Assembly: GCA_000349905.1 (NCBI GenBank)
Contig: KB722744.1
Coordinates: 248,001 to 312,000 of the forward strand
Direction of reading: 5' to 3'
DNA length: 64,000 nt
Source of the DNA: Volvariella volvacea V23
Lineage: Eukaryota > Basidiomycota > Agaricomycetes > Agaricales > Pluteaceae
Each line of letters opens with the position of its first letter. The stretch's first letter is position 1. Shown piece by piece: positions 11,355 through 23,225 of this stretch. Under the pieces are notes generated by a model, which worked only from the letters and a program-made list of their open reading frames with translations, was not told the origin of the DNA and did not search any database. The position numbers and the translations under genes are program-made.

Positions 11355-11562
11355 TTCCTTTCTCCCCTGTTGATACCAGTATCTGCATGTCTGCATTCTC
11401 TTGAAGTCAAGGCTTAGGTAGTGTTCGGCGAGCATCAGAGCCACAAAATTTGTAATTTATGGTGAAATGCAAACACTGCGCTGACAGGATTATTGTATAA
11501 CCCCATATAATTCAACAGTTCAGGTAGTCCATATGTATGTATGCTTTTGTTGGCACTTGCGC

Positions 11563-12961
11563 TTAGCACACAGTATCAACATAAACTTGGGTAGCAAAGC
11601 ACTACAGATAGTTTATCAGTATGCAAGATACACAATAACTAAGAGATTGGTACGCTCACATTGTAGTTATCAGCATTAGTTAATTTCCGGGGGTCTGGCA
11701 AAATTTGGGCTGCTTGACAACTATAGACACCATCGATCGTCCCATAAAGGACGTGCGTCAACTATAATCAGATGGGTTGAAGGGCTTAGCTATCTGCGCA
11801 TCATCTGCGACGAGAAGTGCATACTTCATGGAGGATAGTTACACCACGGACATTGTAACTGGTACCACTACACAGCTGGGTCAATGGGACCTGGCTGAAG
11901 AAAGTAGGACAAAAGTAAATCTGGAAACAAAAATAAATGAGGTATTATAGTGATTATGATTGAGAACGGACAGTATGCGTCATGGTGTAAGTAATAACAT
12001 TAGGGCCGCAAAGGAGGAATGGGTCTGTGCAGCTCAAACTGAGCATACATAAATCAGCACGGACAAAGAGTCTCTATGCGAGATCTACTCACGTTATCGA
12101 GGAATTTTGGTTTGCTAAGCCATCAAAGATGGCAGTAACGTTTGAAATAGGATTGGCACCAAAATAGGCTTTGTACAATGGATCGCTGGCACCGCCGTTT
12201 TTAATGTGTGTCGAAGCACCCGATGCCAAACTCCTTGCTTCGGCATATGAGGTATCGATAAAAGCCTTCCTTTGTGAGTCGCAATCAGTAACCGCGTGCT
12301 CGTTGACTTCATGCAGGTGGCGATAGGCGACGTCTGAAGTAATTTCCACTTCGATGGAAGACGGGATATAATCGATCTTGGAGGGCAAGGGCACAGTTAC
12401 GCCATAGTTAGCGCCGAATACTGAAAAGAAATGGGCGTTGGGCTCGAACACAAATTTTCCTGTGCCAACCGACTCAAAGTCGTAGAGAGCGGAAACTTTG
12501 AAATGTAAGCACGAAACATTCATGTACATTGCTACGAATACTGACCATTATGTTAAACGTAACGGTTTCTCCGGCCGGGACAATGACGAAGGAAGCATCG
12601 TCAAAGTTTTCAAAGTAAATTTGTACCTAATATTTCGCACCAATCAATAAGTAGCCCCTGGCTGTGATTGAGAGTTAACCCGGTACCTGGGCACCGGTGA
12701 AAGGAACGACATGGCCGTCTTTGGACACTTTAAACGACTTCGTTGGCAGGCTCTCGTCAAGAACCGTCCCATATTTCGGAATCTTGATGTCCTCAGAACC
12801 CATGTTGGTGACAGCAGCAGTTAAAATGAGATCGTCACGATCTCAACAGATGCTACACTACTTGACGAAGCTGAGAGCTCAACAGTAATGCCAATGGTTC
12901 TCATGGCTAAAACGACGGCGGAAAAGCTTAAGACGAGGAGAGAAAGGGCGCATAGTTCCAT
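11563..12961 (-). pseudogene. M35 deuterolysin-type metalloprotease, copy A (frameshifted)
   Basis: This minus-strand copy is homologous to the two intact M35 genes to its right. A signal peptide (MELCALSLLVLSFSAVVLA), the prodomain, the HE|LTH zinc motif (split by an intron), the GTIDGVYSC aspartate motif and the final CFATQVY end are all recognisable. It is broken by at least two lesions. An extra 8 nt at 12828-12844 puts a TAA in the signal-proximal exon. In addition, the second exon is one nt shorter at its 3' junction than in the other copies, so the phases no longer match. It also lacks three residues just before the zinc motif region. The intron positions match copy B. Either a recent pseudogene or, less likely, two sequence errors. 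Confidence 0.75.
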
Positions 12962-13712
12962 TTTACTTTAGGATCTAAGCTGTTGCTGGGAGAAGGGAGG
13001 TGTTCTTATACGGGTAGTGGCATCGAACCACTATATATACCCAAGGAAGTGTACTGGGAGGTGCCAATGAATCTGTCGATGCTGGTCTAATGTAAGCATC
13101 AGCCCATGGTGTAGATACATGCCAGAGGGTTCCTTGCCATCTGAACTGTCAGCGAAGCATGATTCAACGGAGTTGCAGCCATATGCGGAATAAGAAGAGT
13201 TAGAGTGTGCCAAACGGCAAACAAATCATCACAAGTCGGAGACATGATCCAGTGGGTCATGGACAACTGCATCGTCGCGCTCGGGATCTATACGCTAGAT
13301 CAGGAAGTGGGAGAGAACTGACCAACCAAATATACCATCGGCTGGATCTGCTTTCAAGTAAAACCCTCACCGCGAAACCAATTGCGACTCTGGACCTGCA
13401 AATAAGGGTTACCCACGGGCCCCTTGGGCGTGACACTCTACTTCCGCCGGAGCTTATCTCCTGTTAGTCTGCAAGCTTTGGCATTCGTGGATATATATAT
13501 TCTTCGCAGCCTGATGACAGAATTTGTCGGAGGTCGGGTGCTTCGTATCATTGTCGGTTTTTGAAAAGGAAAGCAAGCGTTTTGGGCAGAGTATAAAGCT
13601 CTGCGGATTTGTTTAATCGAATCACCAGACATTGAGAGAATCACTTTATATAATTCAGCAGCTTAATAATACATATTTTTGGAGCTCCCGCCACTGCGAG
13701 AGCTTAGGTCGT
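12962..13712. other. Spacer between M35 copies A and B, with promoter of copy A
   Basis: A TATATATA run near 13030-13037 is about 70 nt upstream of the copy A ATG. A segment near 13177-13200 (GCCATATGCGGAATAAGAAGAG) is almost the same as one near 15337-15360 upstream of copy B, at a similar distance from the start codon, so it is likely a shared promoter element. No gene is supported. Confidence 0.45.
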
Positions 13713-15124
13713 TTAGCACCTAGTGTTGGCATACACCTGAGTAGCAAAGCACTATCATAATAGTTATCAGTATAAGAGTTGCCTGATAACTGAGAGCCTT
13801 GGTGTACGCACGTTGTAGTTATCAGCATTAACCCTCTTTTGGGAGTCTGACAAGGCTTGATCGGCAGCACAGCCGTAGACAACGTCGGTCGTTCGACTCA
13901 CAGCGTGTGTGATCTGCGATAAGTTCAGTGATCTGAGAAGCTACATGTTAAAAAGACGATCGTACTTCATGCAGGGTGGTTCCACCGCGAACGTTACGGG
14001 CAGCAACTGTGGTTCCGCCACAAAGTTGACTGCTTGGGACCTGGTTGAAGAAAATCGAGCAGTAGTAGATCTGGAAATGAGGTTAGCTGAGGTGTCGATG
14101 CTTGCTCCCATGATTAAACACTGACATTGGTGGTTGCAATAACCGTGTAAGCGATAACGCCGCCACCACAGACGCCGTACGAGTCGACACAGCTCAAGCT
14201 GCACAAATATAAATAAGACAACGACGAAATTTTCAATGTAAATTCTACTCACGTCCTTGACGAAGAGTTCTCGTTTGCGACGCCATTGAACACCGAGGTA
14301 ATAGTCGAAACAGAGTTGGCACCCCAATAAGCCCTATACAACGAGTCGCTAGCTCCACGGCTGTTGATGTACGACGTGGCTCCTGAAGCCAAACTCTTTG
14401 CTTCAGTATAGGAAGCATCGATGAATGCCCTCCTTGACGAGTCGCTGCAAATATTGACGGCGCGTTTGTTGAGCTCTTGTAGCTGGCGTTGGGCTACATC
14501 CGCAGTGATTTCGACGTCAATGGATGAGGCGGTGGACTCGACCTTGGTGAGCTCTGGAGACGCCACGCGGTCGTTGGCTCCGATAACTTGGAAGTTGGTG
14601 TTGGGCTGGAATGTGAACTTCCCAGTTCCAACGGATGCAAAGTCATAGAGAGAGGCAACTAGCGCGCATTCAGTGGATGGTATAGGTGCGCGTCAGGGGA
14701 ATCACTTACTGCTGTGCTTAACAATAACACTCTCGCCAGCTGGAATAGTGGCGAAGGAAGTGTCGTCCAAGTCCTCCAAAGAAACGTGAATCTAAATGTA
14801 ATTGTGAGCTATCGACAAATCGTCGTTGGTTATTTGAAGGTGACTTACCCTGACACCGGTGAACGGAACCACTTGGCCATCCTTAGTGACTTCGAACGAG
14901 TTGGTTGGAAGGTTTTCGTCGAGGATGGTACCATACTTCAAGACCCTGACGGTCTCGGAACCCGTGTTGGTAACCGTAGCAGTGAGCGTGAGGTCGTCGA
15001 TGGATGCAACACTGCTGGAAGGAGCCGAGAGCTCAACAGTGATGCCATCGAACCTTTTGGTTGGGGAGGCCAAAACGGTGGCGGCGAAGCTCAAAGCGAG
15101 GAGAGAAAGAGCGCGAAATTGCAT
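13713..15124 (-). CDS. Secreted M35 (deuterolysin / peptidyl-Lys type) zinc metalloprotease, copy B
   Basis: Seven exons on the minus strand (14849-15124, 14710-14791, 14253-14658, 14126-14198, 13966-14070, 13812-13913, 13713-13751) give 360 aa. The signal peptide is MQFRALSLLALSFAATVLA. A prodomain of about 160 residues ends near LNKRAVNIC, a likely Lys-Arg maturation site. The catalytic domain has the zinc motif HEITH, whose codons are interrupted by an intron between HE and ITH, and the third-ligand Asp in TTDVVYGC; in copy C the equivalent motif is GTSDVTYGC. The mature C-terminus is CFATQVYANTRC. M35 aspzincins are secreted and cleave proteins, some specifically at lysine. Gly-to-Arg in the GTxD motif (RTTD) is unusual and might lower activity. 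Confidence 0.88.
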
Positions 15125-16603
15125 TTTGTGTGGAACCTGAAGCTAGGGAGATAGTTTGAAGGCGTAGGAGAACTGGCCTGACCTGTATAATACATCAAAC
15201 CAGGGTTTATATACGGAAAACGAGGAGGGCATAAGATTTGTCGTCTCCTAGTGAAACGCAAGAACCGGCACATACACATGGTCGTTGCAAGGTTCTTCGC
15301 TATCTGAAATACCAAGGAAAAGACGTTCAGAGGGATTGTAGCCATATGCGGAGTAAGAAGAATAGCAAACCATTAGACGATGCAATACACCTTACGAGTG
15401 TTAGAACTCGTGGCCCCAGTATGCATGATCAATTGTCACTACGAAAGCCAGCGACAGTGTGCTCTCGTCGTTCTGAAGCACCAAGTGGTGATGATGTCTG
15501 TCAGCCCTGCATACTTCTCTCGCTAAACCTGGTTTGGAAATTGCTAGTGCCGACGCGAGTAAGCCATGTATATCTATATATCTATATGAGATTACGAGTG
15601 AATATAATCAACACTGCTTGGGTGGAACTGCCGAGTTAGCCGTATCCCAAAGCATTTGCAAGTTTTGGTATAGAAACAGCCGCACATCTTGGTCGTAATG
15701 GCCATAGCAGAGTAACATATTACTTAACAAGTTCGTAGTTCCGACCTATCTCCAGTTCATTTTGCGAAGTGCTTGGCATCCTCCCAACCCAACAACGGGC
15801 ATAATGGGTATGTATTAGTCAGAGGATATCAAAATCAATATGAAGATTGGGAAGCGGAGAACCGTTGTCAATGTGGGCTGGGTGGAGCGATAGAAGTGAA
15901 TATATCCTCAATAAGAGAGCGCCCCGGAATTTGGGTGACTAGACATGTGCAGAAGCCAGCGCTTCTTTCCATGTGGATCGCAATATCGCCAAGAGTATTA
16001 TGAGTGGTAGGGGCTGTCACTGGCACGTAGAAGTAGTCATTTTGGCAGGCAGGACACTGATTGTTGATGCGGTTAACGTATAATCAGTGTCTTTATATTT
16101 GTCCTTGTTGTGCATTGGCGTCTGCTGCGCCAAGACCAATGTGTTGTGGGTCTGCACCCGAATGCAACTTGAAGGGAGACTACGTGAATCCCTGAGGTAA
16201 GAAGCGCTATATCGCGTATTGAACCTACAAGCGACGTCGCACAGATTTCGACTCCTCATAAATGGATGTTCTCCGCCGTTCCTTTAAAACTAGGTATACT
16301 CGGGAAGTGTAATGCAGTAACTTTAATGAATTGTTAGTTCAGTTAGGGGATATCAGCCATATGAATTTGACACGCGTCGCTAGCAAATAAAGGGTCATTT
16401 GAGGTATATTGTTGCTTGGGTGAGAATATTTCCTAGCCAGGCATCGGGTGTAGAACCGAATTCATATTTATCCAAATAAATCGAATACAAGTTAACAATA
16501 CATATTTTGTGAACCAACATTGAAGTGGGTATACAAGTTTGCCACGTCTGGGGGATGCGCTCCCTTTTTGATCAAAACACATTCCAACTGCTAACTTGAC
16601 CAT
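15125..16603. other. Spacer between M35 copies B and C
   Basis: A TATATA near 15208-15215 lies about 85 nt upstream of the copy B start. The conserved element near 15337-15360 is shared with copy A. The remaining ~1.2 kb is AT-rich with no supported gene; an open frame at 15238-15639 has no protein-like composition. Confidence 0.4.
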
Positions 16604-17914
16604 TTAGCACCTAGTGTTGGCGTAGACCTGAGTGGAGAAGCACTATCCAAAGAGAACCCAATCAGCGAAAATCTTCACCCCAACACAGTCTAACCCATTA
16701 CTCACGTTGTAGTTATCAGCATTAGCCAAAGACTGTGCATCCGACAAAGCCTGATCAGCGGCGCATCCGTAGGTGACGTCGCTAGTCCCAGCCACGGCGT
16801 GTGTGAGCTCGTGGAGGGTGGTACCGCCGCGGACGTTACGAGCGGCAACGGTGGTGCCACCGCACAGTTGGGAGCTTGCGACTTCGTTGAAGAAGATGCT
16901 GCAGTAGTAGATCTATTACGAGACGGTCGGTAACTCGATGAAGAAGAGAGGAGAGTGGACACTGACGTTGGTGGTGGAAGTGACGGTGTAGGCGATGACA
17001 CCGCCAGTGCAGACACCGTAGCTGTCAGTGCAGCTCAAACTAGAACGACCTTGTTGGTCATTATCGATAAGAAGGAAAGGTGTATACGCACGTCCTAGAA
17101 CCAGAGTTCTCGTTCGCGACAGCATTGAACACAGAAATGACCCTCGAAGTAGCAGTAGCTCCGTAGTAAGCTCTGTACAACGAGTCCCCAGATCCCCTGC
17201 TGGAGATATAAGATGAAGCGCCCGAAGCCAAACTCTTAGCCTCCGTGTACGAGGCATCGATGAACGACTTTCTCGAAGAGTTGGTGCAAATGTCTACAGC
17301 GCGCTTGTTGAGCTGTTGCAGTTCCCTTCGGGCAACATCTGAGGTGACCTCGACAGAGACTGGACCAGAGGAAGTGGTGGAGACCTTGGAGAGGGCAGGG
17401 GAGGCGAGACGGTCGTTGGCGCCGATCACTTGGAAGTTGGTGTTGGGCTCAAAGGTGAATTTGCCGGTGCCGACAGAGGCGAAATCGTAGAGAGCGGCGA
17501 CTAGGTGAAACCAGTAAATTCTGAGGTCTTGAAGCTGTAGGAGGGAAGGAACTCACCGTTATGCCTAACGTTGACAGTCTCACCAGCGGGGATGGTGACG
17601 AAGGAGGTCTCGTCGAGGTCTTCCAAGGAGACGGAAAGCTTGACACCAGTGAAGGGAACAACTTGGCCATCCTCAGCGGTGACCGTGAAAGACCTCGTTG
17701 GCAGCTGCTCATCGAGAATGGTGCCAAACTTCAAGACCTTGACGGTCTCAGCACCATTGTTGGTGACCGCAGCGGTGAAGACAAGGTCGTCGACTGATGC
17801 AACAGTCGAAGGGCCGGAAACTTCAACTGTGATGCCGTCGAAGCGTCTAGCGGGGGATGCTAGAACTACAGCGGCGAAGTTGAGAGCAAGGAGGGAGAGA
17901 GCACGGAATTGCAT
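16604..17914 (-). CDS. Secreted M35 (deuterolysin / peptidyl-Lys type) zinc metalloprotease, copy C
   Basis: Five exons on the minus strand (17557-17914, 17092-17500, 16967-17039, 16706-16912, 16604-16642) encode 361 aa. The signal peptide is MQFRALSLLALNFAAVVLA, and the prodomain is followed by LNKRAVDIC. The zinc site HELTH and the aspzincin motif GTSDVTYGC are both canonical. Conserved cysteines occur in LSCTDSYGVC, IYYC, QLCGG, YGC and the final CFSTQVYANTRC. Compared with copies A and B, it lacks two introns: one in the prodomain after VVPFTG and one inside the zinc motif. This copy is the most canonical of the three and probably the main active enzyme. Secretion to the medium is expected. 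Confidence 0.92.
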
Positions 17915-19866
17915 GTTGGCTTTTTGGGTTGGGGTGGTGGTTGGTCTTTTTGAAGGCTGTTGGAGGTACCGGTGGGTTTTGAGAACCTAGTTGGTTGAGG
18001 AGAGAATGCCCTTCGCTGGGCTTAAATACTAGAAAATGAGAACAAAAATATCATGAAGACCGACAACCGCAACCATACCAACTTAATGCATGACTTACAA
18101 GGCGCATATGGACCTCTCATTCTTCTTCCTTATCTCGTCCACATAGGAGAAATGGGCTCCCATCGCAGAACGGCCAAACCATATGTGCAAGAAGCATTGC
18201 TGGTCGTCAGGTGGTGTGGTTTCAGTGCTATGAGGCGTTTAGAACTTGTGCATGAAGCTTCTGAGTGAGGCGTCGTGATGATCGCGGAGTTGTAACGTCT
18301 CGTGTAGCGTGTAGCATGGGGGTTCAAAGGAAACGAAGATGGGTTATTTTTAGCCTGTAAAGACATGCGGGGTCAAGAGAGCAGGATTTGCAGTATACAG
18401 GGACCTACTTGGGTACCCGCTCCAGCTGGAGCTGAACGCTCAAAGACAGGTCCTGAAGTTGACTGAATCCGTGAAGAGCAATCGAATCTACTACTTTGTA
18501 GAGTCGAAAATGCATGAATCCATCATACATTTCCTAATGCCGAAATATCTCCAACCTGGCATATCTTCTGATAAAATGAAAGTTCCATCCATACAAGTAC
18601 ATAATAACGCTTACAATTTATCCCACCTTCTTGAAACTTGGGAAGTTAGGTGTTGATGGTAGCATTGACGTCAGCTTCATGTAGCGCTGGTCCTGTATAA
18701 AGTTGTTGGCTATATGATTGGCAAGAAGGCACATTGTATCCCCCGGGCCCGGGCCGTCACGGCCAAACTTTGTTGATCACAGGTATTGAACATCCTCGCT
18801 GCCTGTTGACAGCTCAGCATGGATTCGTCGAAATGGCGCTTACCCAAAACAGGTTGAGCGCATAAATTACGTTGTACGAACTTCGCAAATAAGGTCATGT
18901 ACATGCTTCAACGCTTCTTCCCATATGCACTTATTCATTTATCATTGTTCGTTAGCATAGCCCCCATATTGTGAAATCACCCGCGTCCGTACAGCCGAGT
19001 CTATCGGTGCCGGCTCTCGAACACACGACTCGGTGCACAAGTTGAAAACCCAAAAAAGAAAGGAGGGGTTTGATATCATCTTACTTCCACGTCAGTCTCT
19101 AGTAGATGCCAGATTCGGTATATAAGAAAGGCATAAAATGGCCGCATAGACTCATACTATACACCCGTGACACCCTCTCGGTGCAACCCATTCCCTTTTT
19201 CTTTCCGTAGAAGGGAGGGACTACGCGGCAACCAAATATATAATATTTTCGCGCTGCTACTGGGTCAAATTCCGGAAGTTGATAGGACAATGAGGAGATT
19301 GCATCCAGCTAGCAACAGTAAAGCCGTATGGAAACGGGTGGTGACGATATCAGTTCCGGAAGCTTAGCGGGGGTCTCCTGAGACGAACGAAGCGCCAGAG
19401 TCGATAATGAACTCTCTACACCGACGAAGATAAAGCAATGGGAAAGAGGAGAACCAGCGAACGGTGAGGCGGGTGATAGTGCGCTTGCAGCAATGATAGA
19501 TTAGCTGCTCTCAATTATTTCATCGAGGAGACAATGTTCCAGCTCTTTATAATGAAGGCTGTAATAACGATTAAAAAGTCCAATATCCGAACATATGAAA
19601 GTGTGGTTGATCGCTCTGAAAGGGGCCGCGCAATCGGTCATCAATCGATAGAATAAGCCGTTGAAGCAGGCGTCGCTGTTAAAGTCAGGCAAAAGCATGA
19701 GGCAAGGCTACAATTCTTGAGAGGTAGTCAACGATGGTGTCGACGAGATGTGGTCCAGTGGCTGTGCCCAGCGCGTTTATGAGCCACGGTTGTCCCGGGC
19801 CGGTACCGCGCGCAAATTTCCCACCCGCCAGCCCAAGCCTTTGAGCACTCTCCCTCAAACACCTCG
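17915..19866. other. Long intergenic region, nothing recognised
   Basis: About 1.95 kb between the divergent starts of M35 copy C (minus) and CDK8 (plus). A TATTTAA on the minus strand near 18020-18027 could serve copy C. No coding sequence, RNA gene or repeat could be supported; the short open frames lack splice sites and similarity. Confidence 0.45.
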
Positions 19867-21637
19867 ATGCTAGACGAATGGTCGTCCAATTACTTCCAGC
19901 AGGACCCTATGCGTCTCTACCGCATCAAGCGAGATAACGCACGCAGGACTGTCTCGTCAAAGTACTCGATATTGGGCTTCATATCATCCGGCACATATGG
20001 GAGAGTTTACAAGGCCCAAAGCCTGGAAGATAATCGCATACATGCTATCAAGAAATTCAAACCAGATAAAGAGGGAGATGTCATCACCTATACTGGGATA
20101 AGTCAGAGCGCTATACGGGAGATTGCGGTATGTGTCCAGGTTCATTCGTTCAGCACAGTAGGGCTCACAGTGGGCAGCTCAATAGAGAAATCAACCACGA
20201 GAATGTAGTCGCACTGAAGGAAGTGATACTAGAAGAAAAGTCCATATACATGGTCTTTGAGTACGCCGAGCACGACTTCTTAGTATGTACCATTTCTCCC
20301 TCCCCGCTCTCACAAGCGCCACGTCTCAAAACCAAGTTCCCCCCCTCCCTCCCGCCTCCAATCTAACCAGCAAGTCATTCACCACCACTCCCAAACCGTC
20401 CGAAACCACATAAGCCTCCCAGTCCTCAAGTCTTTAATCTACCAGCTCCTCAACGGCCTTCTCTACCTCCACTCCTGCCACATCCTCCACCGCGACCTCA
20501 AACCCGCCAACATCCTCATAACCTCCTCCGGGGTCGTCAAAATCGGCGACCTAGGTCTCGCACGTCTAATATACCAACCCCTTCAACCGCTCTTTGCCGG
20601 TGATAGAGTGGTAGTAACCATATGGTATCGAGCACCGGAGCTGCTGATGGGCGCGAAGCATTATAACAAGGCTATCGACTGTTGGGCCGTGGGGTGTGTC
20701 ATGGCGGAGCTGGCGAGTTTGAAGCCAATATTCAAGGGTGAGGAGGCAAAGCTGGATTCGAAGAAGAATCTGCCGTTTCAGAGGGATCAGCTGATCAAGA
20801 TTTTCGATGTTTTGGGGACCCCGGAGGGTGTGTTTGTTTCACTCACTCTAGTTTTGTGGGTATATGCTGACATTTTGTTGGGGTTGTAGAGAAGGATTGG
20901 CCTGGCGTGGTGGAGATGCCAGAATATATGAACATGAAGCGACTAGACCAGTCAGTTATATTGTCGGTCTTTACGAACAACTAATCTCATTGTTTTTCAG
21001 TTTCCCAAACTGCCTATACCACTGGTACCTCTCGCAACCGCCACTTCGTCCCTCTCCAAGCGGCTACGACCTCCTCAAGCAACTCTTCGCATACGACCCG
21101 GACAATAGACTTACAGCTAAACAAGCCCTGCAGCACAAATGGTTCCACGAGGACCCTAGACCTACATGGAAGTACGCACTCTTTCCCCTACTCGACATCA
21201 CGATGTTGATTTGACTCCTTGCTGTTAGTGCCTTCCAATCCGCTCCACCACTGCATATCCCACCACATAGACGCGTAACACAAGACGACGCACCCTCAAT
21301 GGTCCCACACGCCCAAAACACATCACACCAGGGACAGGGCGCGGGACAAGGGGGGAACAACACAAGCAACAGCAACAACAACACGATCGCGAGCAGCCAC
21401 GGCAATAACACCCACAGCCACACGCATGCCACTACGACGACGACGGGGGGCGGTGGGCCGTTTGGGACGAGTCAAGGGCAGGGACAGGGACAGGGGCAGG
21501 GGCAGAGTAAACCTGGGACGATGGGGTTTAGTGCGTTGAATGGGGGAGGCGTGGCGGGGTTTGTTGGGCATGGTGGGCATGGGCAGATGCAGGGGCAGCA
21601 GGGGGCGCATGGGAGGAAGAAGGCGAGGATGATGTGA
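19867..21637 (+). CDS. SSN3: Cyclin-dependent kinase 8 (Mediator kinase module), Ssn3/Srb10
   Basis: Exons 19867-20127, 20178-20282, 20371-20827, 20890-20950, 21001-21171 and 21229-21637 encode 487 aa. Kinase motifs appear in order: glycine loop [12 protein letters not shown], catalytic Lys in AIKKFKP, the helix SQSAIREIA, catalytic loop [15 protein letters not shown] in place of DFG, and [35 protein letters not shown] is a CDK8-specific insert. The C-lobe end [22 protein letters not shown] is also characteristic of Ssn3. As CDK8 with cyclin C it phosphorylates RNA polymerase II and transcription factors as part of Mediator. The C-terminal tail (about 110 residues) is Asn/Gly/Gln-rich with a [10 protein letters not shown] run and a terminal KKARMM, so it is disordered. 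Some other CDK8s also carry Q-rich tails. Confidence 0.95.
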
Positions 21638-21862
21638 GATTTTTTTGGGGGAGGGGGGGACGGTGGGTGAAGAGTTGTGTATGCGTATGAGCTAGCTATT
21701 TGTCTATGGTGTTTTGCTATTGCTTTGGGGTTTGGTTTGAAACCAAACGTGTATCTGTGTTCCTTTAGATCTATCAATTAATAGATTTTTTGTATTGGCA
21801 TTATGTTCATCGGGCGCTTATCTAGGTCCTCCATCTTGGAAACAAGCGTCAACAGCCAGAAA

Positions 21863-22981
21863 ATGGCACTGGTATGTGGACAACATATTCCCAGTGAACT
21901 CATTAACGCCATCGTTTACCATCTACCAAAAAATGACAGGGAATCGCTTAGGAGCTGCAGCCTCGTCTCTCATGCCTTTATACCGCCTTGTCAGCGGCGC
22001 CTTTTCCGCTAGTTCACGCTAACCGTCGACGACGATCAACCTCCAAGAGGAACAGTCACTCCATGTCTGCCGTCGCTTCTTTCATCTATACGCACTGAGC
22101 TCGGGTACATTCGAGAATTCGAACTATAATGCATAAACTGCGGTCGAAACTTACCGGTTCTGGCTGATATCCTCGTCAATCAAAACGTGGATGACAGACC
22201 GATCGACGAGCGGCTGGCTTATCACTGCTGCAGACCCACGCTCACCCGTTTGGACGTCCAGAGGACGCGGGTTTTCGCTTCATTGTTACCTCCGTCGGGT
22301 TACATCTCTTCGAGAACTCGTCGAGGGTACTCTACTATCTATTCCTGAGGTCCCGGTTGTCGACTTTCCAGACGTGCGGAATCTGGCTCTACTCATCCTC
22401 CTCCCCGGAACGATGGATGAAATCGAGCAGATTGTCCCGATGCTTCCTCTGCTCTCTGGATCGCTAAAGTCGATATACATCAAGCCCCCTGGAAGAAGTA
22501 AGCATCACTCCACACTCCGCATCACCCGTACGCTGATCTTATGCGCGTGGGTGATTGGACTTAGTGATATTTAGGTCAAGTAAGCCGGAGTATACGTTAA
22601 TCGACTTTCCCCGCTTCCCGCGCCTGAACCATACTATCACGTTCGCCGTCACGGATGACGATCGGCCTGACGAAAACCTTTCCTTCCGTTGGTTCATATC
22701 CGAACTCTCTCTACTGCCCACCGTCAACAGCATCGCATCGTTCCGCATCATAGTGTGGTTTACCAATATGAGCCTCCTATATCCGTGCTGGAGGTTGAGA
22801 AGAGGTGGAGGAGGCTGGATGGGGTGATTAACGAGGCCAAGTTTGACGGGGTGAGAGAGACGCGTTTGCATTTGAACACGGATATGGTGGTGGAGGATTG
22901 GGAGATGTGGGATGAGTGGGTGAGGAGTGTGATGTGCAAGACGGTCGAGAGGAAGGTATTGGTGGTTACGGGCAGGAAATA
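21863..22981 (+). pseudogene. F-box-like protein, broken copy 1
   Basis: Homologous over its length to the intact F-box gene at 27207. The N-terminal F-box-like block (IPSELINAIVYHLPKND, then CSLVSHAFIPPCQRRLF) is followed at once by an in-frame TAG where the intact gene reads Tyr-Arg-Phe. Further stops and frame changes follow, for example near 22128. Downstream segments match again in shifting frames: DERLAYHCCRPTLTRL, LRELVEGTLLSIP, PMLPLLSGSLKSIYI, and a well-preserved end DEWVRSVMCKTVERK. F-box proteins select targets for SCF ubiquitin ligases; this copy is unlikely to work. The high conservation of the last 60 codons suggests recent loss. Confidence 0.75.
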
Positions 22982-23225
22982 GTAAGTTGTGCTCTATGCT
23001 GGGAGCTTGGTGGCTTAATTTGTTCGAAGTCTATAAAAAGTGCCGTTAACTAGATGAGATTCAGTAAGGTACTTCCATTTACACTTTTGACCTTTTTATT
23101 AGGGGAAATTCCTGTTTTCTGAAAAACAGTGTGCAACAGTTCGGAAACGGGTTTACATCTATTTACGACATGGAGCACAAGAGACCTTACCCAAAGGTAA
23201 GTTTTCAACTGCCATGACATCTGTA

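Noticed and set aside
13030..13040. TATATATA runs as a repeat or origin
   Set aside because: Similar runs occur before other genes here at about -70; read as ordinary TATA boxes.
15238..15639. Plus-strand open frame of 133 codons between M35 copies B and C
   Set aside because: No splice sites, no domain, and it overlaps the promoter element and TATA box of copy B.
18053..18904. Several 60-80 codon frames upstream of M35 copy C
   Set aside because: Random composition, no conserved motif, no splice support.
22539..22871. Minus-strand frame across the broken F-box copy
   Set aside because: Antisense shadow; the plus strand carries the F-box-family similarity.
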